From NCBI RefSeq assembly GCF_963678635.1, contig NC_087062.1, forward strand, positions 91,055,845 through 91,119,844: a DNA stretch of 64,000 nucleotides, read 5' to 3'. The notes beneath the pieces are model-generated. The model worked only from the letters and a program-made list of their open reading frames with translations, did not search any database and had not been told where the DNA came from. Shown piece by piece: positions 40,781 through 52,450 of this stretch (its first letter is position 1; each line of letters opens with the position of its first letter). Made by a program: the position numbers and the translations under genes. This DNA is from Symsagittifera roscoffensis (lineage: Eukaryota > Xenacoelomorpha > Acoela > Convolutidae).

Positions 40781-40980
40781 GCGTCATTGGCTAAGAGGTT
40801 AGTGCGTGAGACTCATATTCTCTAGGTCGCTATAGGTCGCAGATTGAATCCGAGACGTACCCGAACTTTTACTAATTCGAGGCTTATTTCTACTTTTTCT
40901 TATTGCTCTTTATAGAACTGTTTTTTCTTTTTGGGATATCGCTAGTGTTTGCGGAGCGAAGTTTCGCCTGTGTGTCAAAC
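40781..40980 (+). repeat. tRNA-derived SINE-like repeat, copy 1
   Basis: The head resembles a tRNA-Leu: TTGGCTAAGAGGTTAGTGCG (A box region), an anticodon-arm-like GAGACTCATATTCTC, and CAGATTGAATCC (B box region). Then follows an unrelated tail of ~110 bp ending GCTAGTGTTTGCGGAGCGAA and a CGCCTGTGTGTCAAAC end. The whole unit aligns with 62491-62684. Acceptor and T stems do not pair well, so this is not an intact tRNA gene. Confidence 0.75.
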
Positions 40981-43900
40981 AAGTCATTTTTCAAACAAGT
41001 TTTATCTGTTTCAGTTGATTCACCTTTCAGTTGATTCACCGAATTTAAGTGGTACGTCCCCTCCCTCAGGGGTTCGACCGCCTCACCGGCCCCTTTTGGT
41101 ATTATTGGTAACACATTTATTTTCGGCGCGCAACCCGCAAGTTTTTCTAAAGGCGTTTTTGGCGCCAATATGTACTAATTTTGAACAAGAGCGTGTGCCA
41201 AAAAATTGTCACCCATTTTTTTTTCAAAAATTTACCTGCGGTGCAGAAATCTTTGTCAAAATAGGATCTTTTTAGTGCTCTGAGAGCGCTTCATAAATTT
41301 GATTGACCTGAAAAAAGGTCAACAAAATTATGGGCAACTTTTTAAAAATCCGCCCCCATGCACCCTCGAGAGAATCCTAGATCCGCCCCTGGCTATGTTA
41401 TCGATGTATCAAAGTTTTCTTGTTGTGTCTCTCTTCTAATTTCCTGAATTACCTCTGCAAGATTGTGTTTTGCTTTTGAAGTGAGTGAAGATCTGAATGA
41501 AAATTTTTTTTCCTTAGCTAGGCAAATATTTGTCAAATCTGGTCTGACTTCGAATGTTGTATTTTGATTAATTCATCCATTTTCCTTAATTTTTGCTTCG
41601 TTTTTTTTAATCATAATGGAATATATTAGCTATGGAAGAATCGGAGCCGAAGAATTGTATGCTCGTTTATAGTTTATTTATTCATTTGAACTGAAAAATC
41701 GACCCTTTTGTGTCATAGAAGTCAGCCTGAAAATCCAAACTGCTTAGATGGGAGGCAGGTTCACTGCACCTGGAAGAAGGGACTTCTCTTGAGTTAGTTT
41801 CAAAGCTTTCTTTTCGTGCATTTTTCAAGCAATGTTTGAGCAATGAGGGCCAGCTGTTCAAATTTTTCGCAGTTTTATATTTTATCTTATGTTAAAAGAA
41901 ACGTGCTTTGTATTTTTTAGGCTGAATTATTGAAAGTGGTTCGTTTTGCGCAAATACTGGAATCTATTGTCTTTCCATAATAGCATAGATTGTTGAAAAA
42001 TTGGCTGAAGCCTCGTATTTTTCCCATAATGGAACAAGATATTCAACAAAATAGCCCAGAATCATGGACAAGGAGACAATTCGTCATTATGAAATTATAG
42101 CATTAAGAACAAGCTATGATTTGTATCAATGTGTTTTAAACTCGATTTAGAGGTAAGTAGCTCAGCGAAACATTCAAATCCGACATCCGATAACGCCATG
42201 TTCGTTTCGTTTCAAGTCAAACTTCAATTAATCAATGCACGACTTAAAAAAATTTTTGAATCGTTGCGTAATGTAGCTTTCAATGAATGGACGCCTCGAG
42301 AATATAATATATGGGCAAATTCCACTTGTAGGATGTTCTGGCACATATATTTGTTTTTGTTGGTGAAAGAAATGTTTGTCTCAATGTCCTGATTTTTTTT
42401 CGTTCATGGCTTTCATGATATACAGATTTGTTTCAATGATGGTTTTTTCTCTGATTCAAAGTCAAGTCAAAGCAATTCAGCTAAAGTAAAGGAACAATTG
42501 GGGCTAAACATTAAAGACAAAATATGCGCATGGTTGTAGACAAATTTTCATCAAAGCTTTAATCGGGAGACAGTTAATTATTCATTGCCAGTCAACTGCG
42601 CATAACTTGTTCTTTAATGACTGAATTGTCATTTGGCTGCATTGTCTCGACTTGAAGTAGGCTAACAAAAAACTTTTATTTTGAGCTAATTTTTTTGCTG
42701 ATGGGTTGCCAGAACGTCGCGGCTAGTTACTGGAAAATAATCTGAACAAAAACACGAAAAAGATAGTTTTTAATCTTTTTTTTTTCGATTTCTGTAATAA
42801 TCAAGAAGAACGAAGAGTGGACGTACTATTTAGCTCTGATAAGTAAATAATAATGTTTAATATTGTTATATCACTACATAAACACAATTTTCACCCCCCC
42901 TTCCTCTACTAACCCTCCGGAAATACAAAAGGCGAAAAATTTTAAAGAATTTCAGAACTTCATAGCTCACAATTTTCCTTAACACCAATTTTGTTTTCGG
43001 CTCACCAGGGGTTTACCGAAAATTTGTCAGCTTAGTTACTGCTCGATAAATGTTTCCGAAAACTTATTTAACGCAAGCTATTTTTTTGCTGGACGTGTTT
43101 GTCTTAAATTGAACATCAATTCAAACAAAATTGTGAAGTTTTTGTTATCGTGGTATTTCGACTTATTGGCTTTCGGTTCGTTTTTTGATGTGTCTGTTGT
43201 CTGTTTTATTTTTTTGCTAGAAGTTTATTATTCGGCTTAAATGGCATCAGCTTTTTGAATATCGGCTCAGTCTCAGCCGCCTTATATTGCATCACTTGAA
43301 GAGCGAAAATGTATTTTTTGCATGTGTGTGCTTCGGGAGATTCCAAATCTTCAAAGAGTTACAAAACATCTAACGCGGGCAACTGTGTTCGTGGATTGTT
43401 TTCCTCAAATTAAACTCGATTGGAGACAAAATATTTTTTTGACAGTGGACTCTGGCTCATTCGCGGGCGGTTAGGATGGCATTTTCTGTTTGTGTTGTAT
43501 TGTAAGTGTGAGAGTTTTTTCCGGTGAGACAGAACAGTTAAAAAATTTAAGCTTTTCAGATTAATTCAGAGCGAAGAGTTAATTAATCAAGTAGCCGATA
43601 AACTCTTTTCCGTCAGCAATTATGTCACTAAAGAGACAAAGATTTTTCTGTTAAAATTTAGTTAAGTTAGCACTCTCCTCTTAAAAAATGAAATAAAAAA
43701 TCCCCATTTTTTTTCAGAGAAAACTGGTCAGTAACATTCCGGGTTTCTTGTTCAGCAACAGCAAATAGCTAGTCTAGAAATTATTTTTGGAACAACTCTC
43801 TAGATTTATCTGAAGATTAATTATTAAGGGTAAGATCTAACATTTACACCAAGGGGTCAATTCTCAACTTTTTAAAGAATTTATCGATTCTTTTCATCTC

Positions 43901-45524
43901 TGAATCAAGTTGGTTTCCAAGCATTTGTACAATTTGATCTTCATAAAATACCATTGTTGGGCAATTTTTGTAAAGATTGATTATAAATGTGTTAAGTAGA
44001 ATTGAAAAGTATCATAAAATAGCTGTAAAAGGTTTCTTCTCGGGTGATCGGTTAAGGATTTGAACTCCGGACAGTGATTTGCGCATCGGGTACTGTTGCT
44101 TGCTTAATCATCTATAAGTCATAGCTTACATATTGAACCGCAACGAGTTTCCAAGTTCTCCTTGTTCCTTCAAACTAGTTCAGGTTGGCCCGTACAGTTA
44201 TCATTTCTGGTTGAAATTTAGTTCACGCCTAAGAAATGTAGCCTTCAATCAGTCGTGATCTTTTCATTGCTTTCCGGGCACTGTAACTTGAGGACAGTTG
44301 AGATTAATTGGGACAATTACAGGTCCTATAAACGGCATCAATAGCCAAAAAGGTATCCCAATCGCATATTAGGGTGCTTGTATCAACTAATTTATTGCTT
44401 ATCACACGTTGAAGAACTCTTAGGAGCGGCAATCTATCAACAAATTAAGTATTCCATTAGATTAACTAGCTTTTGAGTTGATTTTGTGCTCATTATTTTG
44501 CTACTATTAGTGAATATTTGCCTGTGAAAAGGGTTTTTGTTGCTCATTTTTTTGTTGTTTTAGGGAATAAAAAGGGGAAAATGAGGGAAAGAGGAAGAGT
44601 TCGATCGCTTGGAGTGATTTTGTTTGAAAAGTGACGAAGCAGTGTTTTAACACGTGTTTAGTGTTTTGTTGTTTCGGTTTTAAAAAATTAATTAGTTTGT
44701 CAATTGGCGAAATTTCCCCGACTCCACAAAGTCTGTTAGGAATTGTTTGATGTATTTGAGAATAACGATTCATAGAATCAAAAGCTTTCAAGTCATAACA
44801 AAGAGGCTTTTCCAATTTTGTACCTTTTTTCATCCAATATAAAAATTAAACAAAGCTATTAGGCAAAGTAGCTCAATAACAAATTAACTCCCCTATCAAT
44901 ACCTTAATGAGAGAACAACTAGAAACGCAAGCGAAGCGATATGTTGGGGGCGGTTACTGCGTCAACTCGCATGAGAGAATGAAGAGAAGACATCTGATAG
45001 ATAAAAGAGAGAAATTAGCTCTAAAATAGCTCTTTTTATGTCCATTTTTTTGTTGAAAAAAAAAAGAAAACGGCAACGTTAAATGAGCAACAATACCGCT
45101 AAAACAGCCTGCAACAGAGGAAAAGTTCCCGGTTTTTGTTTCCTAGTTCCCATACCAAAAAGTCCCTCCCTCGAAATTTGCCGCTTGTTTGTTTCCGCAT
45201 TTTTCAACATCACAAAGTAGACAATCAACCAAATTGTTATTCTTTATTTCATAATTAAAAGAGAAAAAGAGCAACTTGCATTAGCCATTATATAGGGATG
45301 TAAAAAATGAATAGAGGGGCGGCTAACTTATTTTGCTATTTGAACCCCCTGCCTTGCAAAAGAGATAATTTATTTTCGCCTAAAAGGAATGTTCATTTTC
45401 CTAATTGTTTTCATATTTTTCTTTTCATCAAGAGAATAATGTTGGGACTAGGACGCTAGCTCATACTTTTCATCGCCAGTCGCATTTTCATCGCCCATTT
45501 TTTAACCCCGGTTAATCAATGCAA
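40981..45524. other. Long non-coding tract
   Basis: 4.5 kb with no convincing gene. Dispersed family 1 pieces occur at 43010-43140 and 43240-43440 (TCGGCTCA, GGACGTGTTTGTCTTAAATTG). The 44900-45260 part is of higher complexity and contains CAACAATACCGC, CACAAAGTAGACAATC and AAATTGTTATT, possible SOX-type sites. Short frames at 42129-42392 and 44507-44833 show no recognisable similarity. Confidence 0.45.
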
Positions 45525-45568
45525 AAATGGATGACCCCCCCCCCCCCCCATGGTAGGGTCATCCATTT
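45525..45568. repeat. Perfect 13-bp inverted repeat around a C16 tract
   Basis: AAATGGATGACCC (45525-45537) is the exact reverse complement of GGGTCATCCATTT (45556-45568), flanking sixteen consecutive C residues (45534-45549). It sits at the 3' end of the minus-strand tRNA-like repeat. Confidence 0.9.
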
Positions 45569-45740
45569 CACCGTAGCCGGTCTCAACTTGAGGAGGCAGA
45601 TGGCACTGCGACTCTTCCAACCATGACCGAAGTGAGATTTGAAGGCAGGACCCTCACTGTGAGAGGCGTATGCCTTACCCACTCGGCCGCGGCCGTTCTT
45701 TGATTGACCGTCAGAGTTGGAGGTGATTCTCATTGTCCCT
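45569..45740 (-). repeat. tRNA-Ser-like SINE or tRNA pseudogene
   Basis: In minus orientation the head reads GCGGCCGAGTGGGTAAGGC, an excellent A box of tRNA-Ser/Leu type, then CTCTCACAGTGAG, an anticodon-arm-like hairpin, and CCTTCAAATCTC, close to a B box. Downstream is ~80 bp of non-tRNA sequence (TGGTTGGAAGAGTCGCAG and beyond) ending at the inverted repeat. This head-plus-body layout fits a SINE. A 73-codon frame over it is spurious. Confidence 0.65.
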
Positions 45741-47547
45741 ATTGTAGTGGATCAGCCTGTTTTCAAAAAATGTCTTGAAATTGATGCAAAATGTGTTAGT
45801 TTAAACTAGATTGAGAATATTTTCCGAAATAGGTCGGTTTGGTGTTTTCTTCTCGGTACACGTGTATGCAAAATTGGGTCTTTTCGGTTCTACCCCCGCC
45901 CCTAAATGATAAAATCGAAAATGAAAATCTGTCTTACAAAGTAGACTAGTTTTACTTAAACATGCAGGGCTGATATCCCGAGCGTTAATTCAAGCTAGAA
46001 AATGCCAAAAAAGTAAGAGTTTAACGACCATTTAAAACGCATTTGGCATCCGTTTATTGAAATTTATGCGCAGAAAACTGGCGAAAATTGGAGAAAACAG
46101 AGGCTCCATTAACTATAAATGCTTCGTTTTTACCAGTCGCATAATAATGCATTTCCTAGTAACAATGTCCCAATTATATTATTAAAAATTGTATTCCAAT
46201 TTTTCATCTTAGGGGGGGGGGGGGGGGTATAACCCAAAAGACCCGGGAAGTTTTGCATCAAGTAAAAGTTGGTCAAAAAGCCTTTCAACTGAGCAACCCG
46301 CATCTGACGGCAGAAGAGTGGCTCTTTTTTCGCCGATAGAGACCGTTTTTTGTAAGTTGACTTCGAAAAACTATACATTAAAGCAAGGATAGCCGGTTGC
46401 CAAAAACTACATTCGTAAAAAACTACACTAAAAAACTTGTTTAAATCTTCTTTTTTAGTAAAATCAAGTTTTTTTGCCTTAATGGCCAATATTTATATAT
46501 AAAGAATGTTACTCAGTCGCTTTATTCGCTCGAAATTGGACTTAAACTCCGAAATTTTAAACCAATTTTTCAACTCTGGGAAAATGTTTTGGAAAATTTT
46601 AATATCGTTTGAATCATGAATGAAAAGTCCATATGATATGATATATCACTCGACCCATTCCTAAAGTTAATTTTTGGTTCCTGATTTTGCGTGGAAAACA
46701 AAAAGAAAAAAGAAAAAAACACCGAGTGCAAAGTTCCTCAACATTTTTCAAATGGTCTAAGCAACAATCATTGCTTTCGTTTTGAATTTTTCAATGTTTT
46801 TACAGTATGTGATCGATACCTTCGACGATACTTGTGCAGCAAGAATCCCTTTTTGTTACAGATTTTTTGTTTTTATCTGTTTTTTTCCGCGATTTACATT
46901 ATGAACAGTTTTAATGAAAGTGTTGTTTTTCAGTGTATTGTCAAGTATTGTATGCGTCTCTTTTGGCCGTTTGTTGTTTACACTGTATGTGTGTGCGTGA
47001 TATTTTGCTCTGAATAGCGATTTGAGACGATTGAATTGAAATGGGAGAAGTTAATTTAATTTGAAGTGTTTTGCTTTGGGCATTGGCAGGGTACAAATGA
47101 TTTAATTTACTCCTTAGTGTAACATCAATCAAAACCCCATGCAATCAACTAGCCTCATAGCCTCCTCACCAATGCCAAACAATGCATCTGTTTCACACCA
47201 TTATAGCCCCATTCTGCATTGGGAAAATTGAGACAAATTTATCCCATTATGCAGCCCCCATTCACACCTAAATTAATTATTTTTCCCATTCTCTCCCATA
47301 TGAAACAGGTATTGTTTGCACTCTATGGCCCCGCGGGTGGCCCACTAGTGGCCCTATGCTCCCGTTATACTGCCCCCCCCCCCCCTCGCAGTCGTCTCTT
47401 GTGCAATAATCACTCCATTCAATCGCATCCTCTGTGAGATGAGAGTATCCTATTCTGCTCTATTCTTTCCGCTTTTTATGATGCCGACGAGCTAGCTGAT
47501 TGAAATTACTTAAAAGGTCTCCGGTTGTAGCGTGGGGTAACCGGCAA
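45741..47547. other. Non-coding tract with G/C homopolymers and a candidate regulatory island
   Basis: No gene seen. Homopolymers: G16 at 46212-46227 and C13 at 47373-47385. The part 47080-47330 is of higher complexity with AACAATGCATCTG, CCATTATGCAG, ATGCAATCAAC and AATTAATTA, resembling SOX, POU and homeodomain sites. Frames such as 46691-47017 and 46130-46489 have no recognisable similarity. Confidence 0.4.
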
Positions 47548-47732
47548 ATAAGATGACAGCCGTTAAGACGACAACTGTTTTTGATGGGACTTCAAGACGA
47601 CGCTACACGTAATTCTCCACATTGTAATTCTCCGAAATTTAAACCGCTTAATCTCGAACTGCTCATTTATTATGTAATAACGCTTATTTGTCGTCTTAAT
47701 GTTTTGTCGTCTTAATGGCCTGTCGTCTTATC
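47548..47732. mobile_element. MITE-like element with ~28-bp imperfect terminal inverted repeats
   Basis: Left end 47548-47575 (ATAAGATGACAGCC and TTAAGACGACAAC) is the near reverse complement of right end 47704-47732 (TTGTCGTCTTAATGG and CCTGTCGTCTTATC). Extra copies of TTGTCGTCTTAA at 47688 and TCAAGACGAC at 47590 lie inside. Weaker inverted similarity continues outward (GTAGCG and CGCTAC). 185 bp, no coding capacity. Clear target duplication not seen. Confidence 0.6.
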
Positions 47733-48349
47733 ATTTACCTAGTACCGTAGCGAGGTATATGTTTAAGACGAGCTTTAACATCATTTGCGTTTAGTTTAAC
47801 TTCTGAGTCGCAGAAGAGGTGCGTAAACTAAAAGATCACAATCATCATCGTTATTTCCGAGAATTGGGACGTTCTATGCAATAGTCCGCTACCAAACGAT
47901 TGTTTCCGCCATCAATCGGGATCAAAAATACGAAGATAAGACTTCCCGCAGACTTCTTTTGATAGGTCCGATAAGACTTCTTTTGAGCGGTTATGGTACA
48001 GGCTTAAGAATGGTACGGCAGCATGTAACGAAGATTTCTGCAAATTTCGGTTGTCGCACTATCGTTTGTTTGTTGCTTTTTGTCGGCTGAGTTTTCCTAG
48101 CCATAAATTTTCTGCAGACCTAAGCAATTTGCTGAAATGGAAAGTAACTTTGGTTTATTTCGTTAATGGTGTTGGTAATTAAGTGCCAAGATATTGTGTT
48201 CAAACTTTTAAAGAATTTTTTTAAACGACTCAAGATTTATGTTCGTTTTTTCTTTTTACACTGTCATAAGAAAGCTACAAATAGAGATTTATGTCTCATT
48301 TACCTGAAATTTTGATTGTCTGGTTTCAAAAATTAAAAAGTTCTGATTG
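47733..48349. other. Non-coding tract
   Basis: No gene. A small hairpin CTTCTG-AGTCG-CAGAAG lies near 47802-47818. A family 1 piece (GTCGGCTGAG) lies near 48082. Confidence 0.4.
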
Positions 48350-48985
48350 CATCGCCTGTTTACCCTTGCGATAAGCAAAGGTATTGCAATCGGATACTAG
48401 ACTTTTTCCCGTAAATAATTTTGTTCACAGGACGCTTTTCATCTGGACTTATTTCCTGAAAGCCTCTTTTAGCAACAAATTTAGCGCTACAGATATATGA
48501 TGCGCTTGTTGGCGTTTTAAATATCTGTCCAGTTCGAAATTTTCTTTTTTGTTAAAATTTCATTTTTTGAATTTTTTCTTCCTTCTTTCGGCTTGATAGG
48601 TGTCGGCCTATATTATATCTGCTTAGTGGCCTCTTATTGCGTCGTTTGATGAGCAAAAAATGTTTTTGTTCGTATAATTCGAGGGTGAGGTGGACTTAAT
48701 AACTTTAGTCCTAATTTTTTCAAATTTTTTTTTTAGTTTCAGCTTTACAAGTATTTTTTGGGCTTAATAAGTTTTGCCTATTTTGTATCGGCTTAGTCGT
48801 TTGTTATTGCAACGTTCGACGAGCGAAAATTTTTTTGTTTTGAGGATGGGGTACTTAATAACTTTTTTATAGTTTAAAAAACGTTTTTGATTTTTTCGGC
48901 TTTTTTTAAGTTTTCTGTTTTTGACGGCATATATTTTTGTATCGCAAGTGGTGCCAAGCTCAGCTTCGCGTCGGTGTAGTAGAAA
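48350..48985 (+). repeat. Dispersed repeat family 1, unit
   Basis: Starts with CCCTTGCGATAAGCAAAGG and ACTAGACTTTTTCCC, passes through ATCTGCTTAGTGGCC and ATCGGCTTAGTCG blocks, and ends with GTATCGCAAGTGGTGCCAAG (48939) and CAGCTTCGCGTCGGTGTAG. The same order of blocks occurs at 49255-50130 and, in pieces, at 31.7-33.97 kb, 43.0-43.5 kb, 54.7-55.0 kb and 61.4-62.0 kb. No coding frame survives. Confidence 0.6.
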
Positions 48986-49254
48986 TTAAAGGAACAAAAA
49001 ATTGTGAACTTTTTCTTTGAAATTATTCAAATACCGATATCGAGCGAAACCGGTTGAGACCCCTGAAACGCACGTTTATGCATACCACAGGTCTTCCCCA
49101 GCATATACAGCGAAAAAATTCAATGCGCGTTTTTGAATTAATCTGAGTTAAAAAACCGCAGATTTTTTCGTTTGGTATATAACAATGTGGCATGGGATAT
49201 AACTTTTAATAATTATGCAACCACCCAATTTTTCCTTTGTTGTTTTTAAACTTG
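48986..49254. other. Short non-coding spacer between repeat units
   Basis: No gene or clear repeat recognised. Confidence 0.35.
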
Positions 49255-50131
49255 CGAGAGCAAGCGTCAAAATCGGGAACTAGACTTTTTCTCTTTCTCC
49301 ATAAACTTTTCTTACCAGATATCAACCTGCTTTTTTAATGAATATTACCAACTTCAGGTTCCTTTGCACTTGTGAAGTTGCCATATTATAGAACCTTAGC
49401 CAATTCGAGACCTTTGACGTATGTAAATGAAAAAAAAATTCGGGGAAAATTGAGTTGTCGGATTTTCCTTTGTCGTTTTTTTTTGCAACATCGGGATATT
49501 CGAATCCGGCCAGGATTGCCTTAGTTTCGAACGGAAAATATTGAGTTTTAAAAAGTTTGTCAGGCAATCTTTTCCAATCATTGTCGGCCCATCTGTTTTA
49601 TTGATGGATTTTTCTTGTGCTGCTAGCAAGTTTCATCGTAGATGCTAGTATTTTTGTTTACTCCTATAATTTCAAAAGTTAATACCCCTTCGTTGTATAT
49701 ATTTTTTCATTTTTCTTTTTCGCTCAAAAAATTTTGTTCGGCCTAAATGGTTTCGACTTATTTTTAATCGGCTTACCTTATTTTGTGTCGCTCCAAATGA
49801 AAAAAAAATGATTGATTTTCTTGATACATTCAGGTAGATTCTTTTTAAAGATTTGAAAGTTACAAAACTTAATTGCTCAAATTTTTTATGATAACCATTT
49901 TTATGGCATTTTTTTGGGCGTCTACGCACTTGTCGGCTCAGGTGCTGCTTAGTAAATACTGAAAGCTTATTTAATACTATTAGGTGTGTTTTTCTGAAAT
50001 TATTTTTTATTTTTTCCCAATATTTTTTTCAATTTTGTTATTTCCGTTATTTATGGTCTCCGTCTCGTTTTCTTTTTTTTGAGTTGTATCGAAAGTGGTG
50101 CGAAGCTTTGCTTCGCCTGTGTAGAAATCTT
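49255..50131 (+). repeat. Dispersed repeat family 1, longer unit
   Basis: Begins TTGCGAGAGCAAGCG and ACTAGACTTTTTCTC, includes ATTCGAATCCGGCCAGG at 49498 (shared with 61563), GTCGGCTCAGGTGCTGC at 49931, and ends GTATCGAAAGTGGTGCGAAG (50086) plus CTTTGCTTCGCCTGTGTAG. The end can fold (CGAAGC...GCTTCG). Short frames across it are spurious. Confidence 0.6.
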
Positions 50132-52184
50132 GTGCTTTTATTATTCTGGCAATGAAAGTGGTTAGAAATTTTGTTTTTGTGTGTTATAGTTTCTTCTTAT
50201 TATTCTATGCAAAATCATGAATAGTTATCTGAATATGTTAAGTGATGATATATCGTATGAAAGCCCTTTCAACCGTGATTTGGACGACATTGAAAAAATT
50301 GTTCCAGTGTCGAGAAGAACCTTTATGAAATTTTGAGTTTTGTTCTTGCTTCGAGCGATTAAAGCGTACGAGTAACGCTCGTTGTATGAAATTAGTCATT
50401 TAGGCTAAAAAGACGACTTAAATAAAAGGAAAACTAGTTTTGAGAGCTTCATTTAACGCTCTCTCAGCTCAAACAGTTTTCTAAAAAAAATTAATAATTA
50501 TTGTGCGAAAAAATAAGCAAAACAATTAGAACGTTTCAAAGCTTTATTCGTGATTGGAATGACATAAAAAAACTTCTACAAAATTTCCCAGGGCCTCCCG
50601 TGGAAAAGAATGTTTTTTTTCTACTTTTTTTTCAAAAAAAATTGTTGTAGAACTTGCTTTGTATTCGATTACTATCGAGTATGTACAAGTTTTGCTTTCG
50701 TTCAGATCCTCTTATCATACAAAGAACATGAAATTGATTTTTAAAAATTTCAGCTTTTCTATCATTGTGGTCTGAACTTTGTGCTTCTTGCGCAGGAACT
50801 AGCTATCCTAATTTCTTATAGTTTTGAAAGCCTGTTGAGATCAACGTCTCTAAGTAGGCTGCAACAATTCCGAATCCTTCAAAGTTGAAAGCAAAAGTAA
50901 GCCTTATTTATAAGATACGGTCTCTTTTCAGAGAACAACTTGCATCTTAATGGACCTGAATGGTGTGTTTATCACCTTTTATGTCAAAACAAAGCGCACA
51001 ATTTGGTTTTGTTTTCCATTTGAATCGGAAAGACCGGGTTCTTTTCAACCATTGTCTGTGTCGGGTCTCATTTTGTTGATATTTTATGAATGACGGACAA
51101 AAAACTGACCGCAGGTTTACCTGATGCAGCTACAATACTTCAAAAAAGAGGCCTTTGCTTTCCTTTATTTTCATTGTTAGTTCCATTCTGATTGAATTCG
51201 AGAGATGTTTGCCTAATTTGAATACACTAGACTTTTTAAGAGCCATAGCGCGCAATTAATTCTATGGTTTCAGCTCGGATGGTGTTAATAATTAATCGAA
51301 AAAGCTTCATCTGTTTTCCATCATTATCTGCTTCATTTTCCCACTTTTGTTCACTCAATTTATTCAGCATCCCTAATTCTGCATTACACAATAGCGCAAC
51401 TCTCTCCCCTGTCATTCATGGGTGGATAAAAGAGCCTTTGTGCTCATTTTGCGTAAATTGTAACGTGACAATGAATGTTTGATTTTTGGAGTTAAACAAA
51501 GCTTTTCACTTGTGCCAATATTATCAACTTTTAATTGTGCGCCCCCTTTTGTTGCCATTTCTATAAGCTTCTGTATTTTTTCTACCTCTTTTTCCTTTCT
51601 GTCATTCCGGCCCTTTTCTCTCCTGTTTTCCATTGTTGCCGCCTGAAATTGGCCCATTGTCCCGTTCGTAACAATCGCCTGAATCAGCTGATGAAAATGT
51701 GCACAAAAGTCACAAAAGATGTATTTTTGGGCGCGAAAAATGGTGCCCAATGCTTGAGTAGAATCGTGATTGTGGTTCGTTTTTGAATAGTTATCAAATC
51801 CAGAATTGATTTAAGCAAATTAGGATAACAAGAATCCCATTTTTTTGTTCTGAATATGAAATTGCCAATTGATAAAAAAACAATGGAAACTAAGTTAACT
51901 AATTCAATACCGTTCTATTTATAATGAGTAATCTATGACTCTGTAGTAGCAAAAGTGTTATGCTGTTTATTAAGAGTAATGAAGGTAGCGAAGACTGTTA
52001 TATAGGTCTCGGTGATTTTTTTTACAGGAAAATGTGCGTAAAAGTCTCTATTAATTACAGATGTGCATTCATACATAATGGTGCATTTATGAATGCACTT
52101 AGGTATATATGAGTTGAAGTGAATTTCATCTGCTGAAAGTTACGGAAATAGCACTCTCCAAATACGAACGTGGAAATGGCGCAA
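50132..52184. other. Non-coding tract
   Basis: No gene. 50255-50330 is a diverged copy of the 62-bp unit seen at 39688. The part 51240-51700 is less repetitive and contains TTCTGCATTACACAATAGC, CCCATTGTCCC, GTAACAATCGCC and GCCTTTGTGC, which resemble SOX-type sites; it could be regulatory. Confidence 0.4.
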
Positions 52185-52450
52185 AAAAACGAACAATTTA
52201 TAGTTTCGAAGGTGTTTTTAGATTTCCAGCGGAATAAAAACTTTACCTGTTGATCAAGTTTTCTCAGGTTGCGTTCATGTTATCAAAAAAGCGCCAATCG
52301 TAAACCTTTCTAGAAATTCAAAGAGCTTAAAGGGCATCTATTTTTTCTTTGAAATTCGAAAGTTGAGATTTATCAACTAAATTAGTGTTTTTTTAATGTT
52401 TGCTTGAGTTCATTACTCTTTTCCAATCTTCGATTTTGGCTATGTTTAGT
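52185..52450 (+). repeat. Dispersed repeat family 2, best internal copy
   Basis: Contains the left half missing from the copy at 31054 (TAGTTTCGAAGGTG, GATTTCCAGCGGAATAAAAA) and the right half shared with it (TTATCAAAAAAGCGCCAATC, AAGAGCTTAAAGGGCATC). A diverged copy lies at 54370-54600. Non-coding. Confidence 0.65.

Noticed and set aside
42129-42392. 87-codon plus frame
   Set aside because: Isolated, no recognisable domain, no splice context or homologous frame elsewhere in the window.
45512-45733. 73-codon minus frame
   Set aside because: Covers the tRNA-Ser-like repeat and poly-C tract; composition explained by those.
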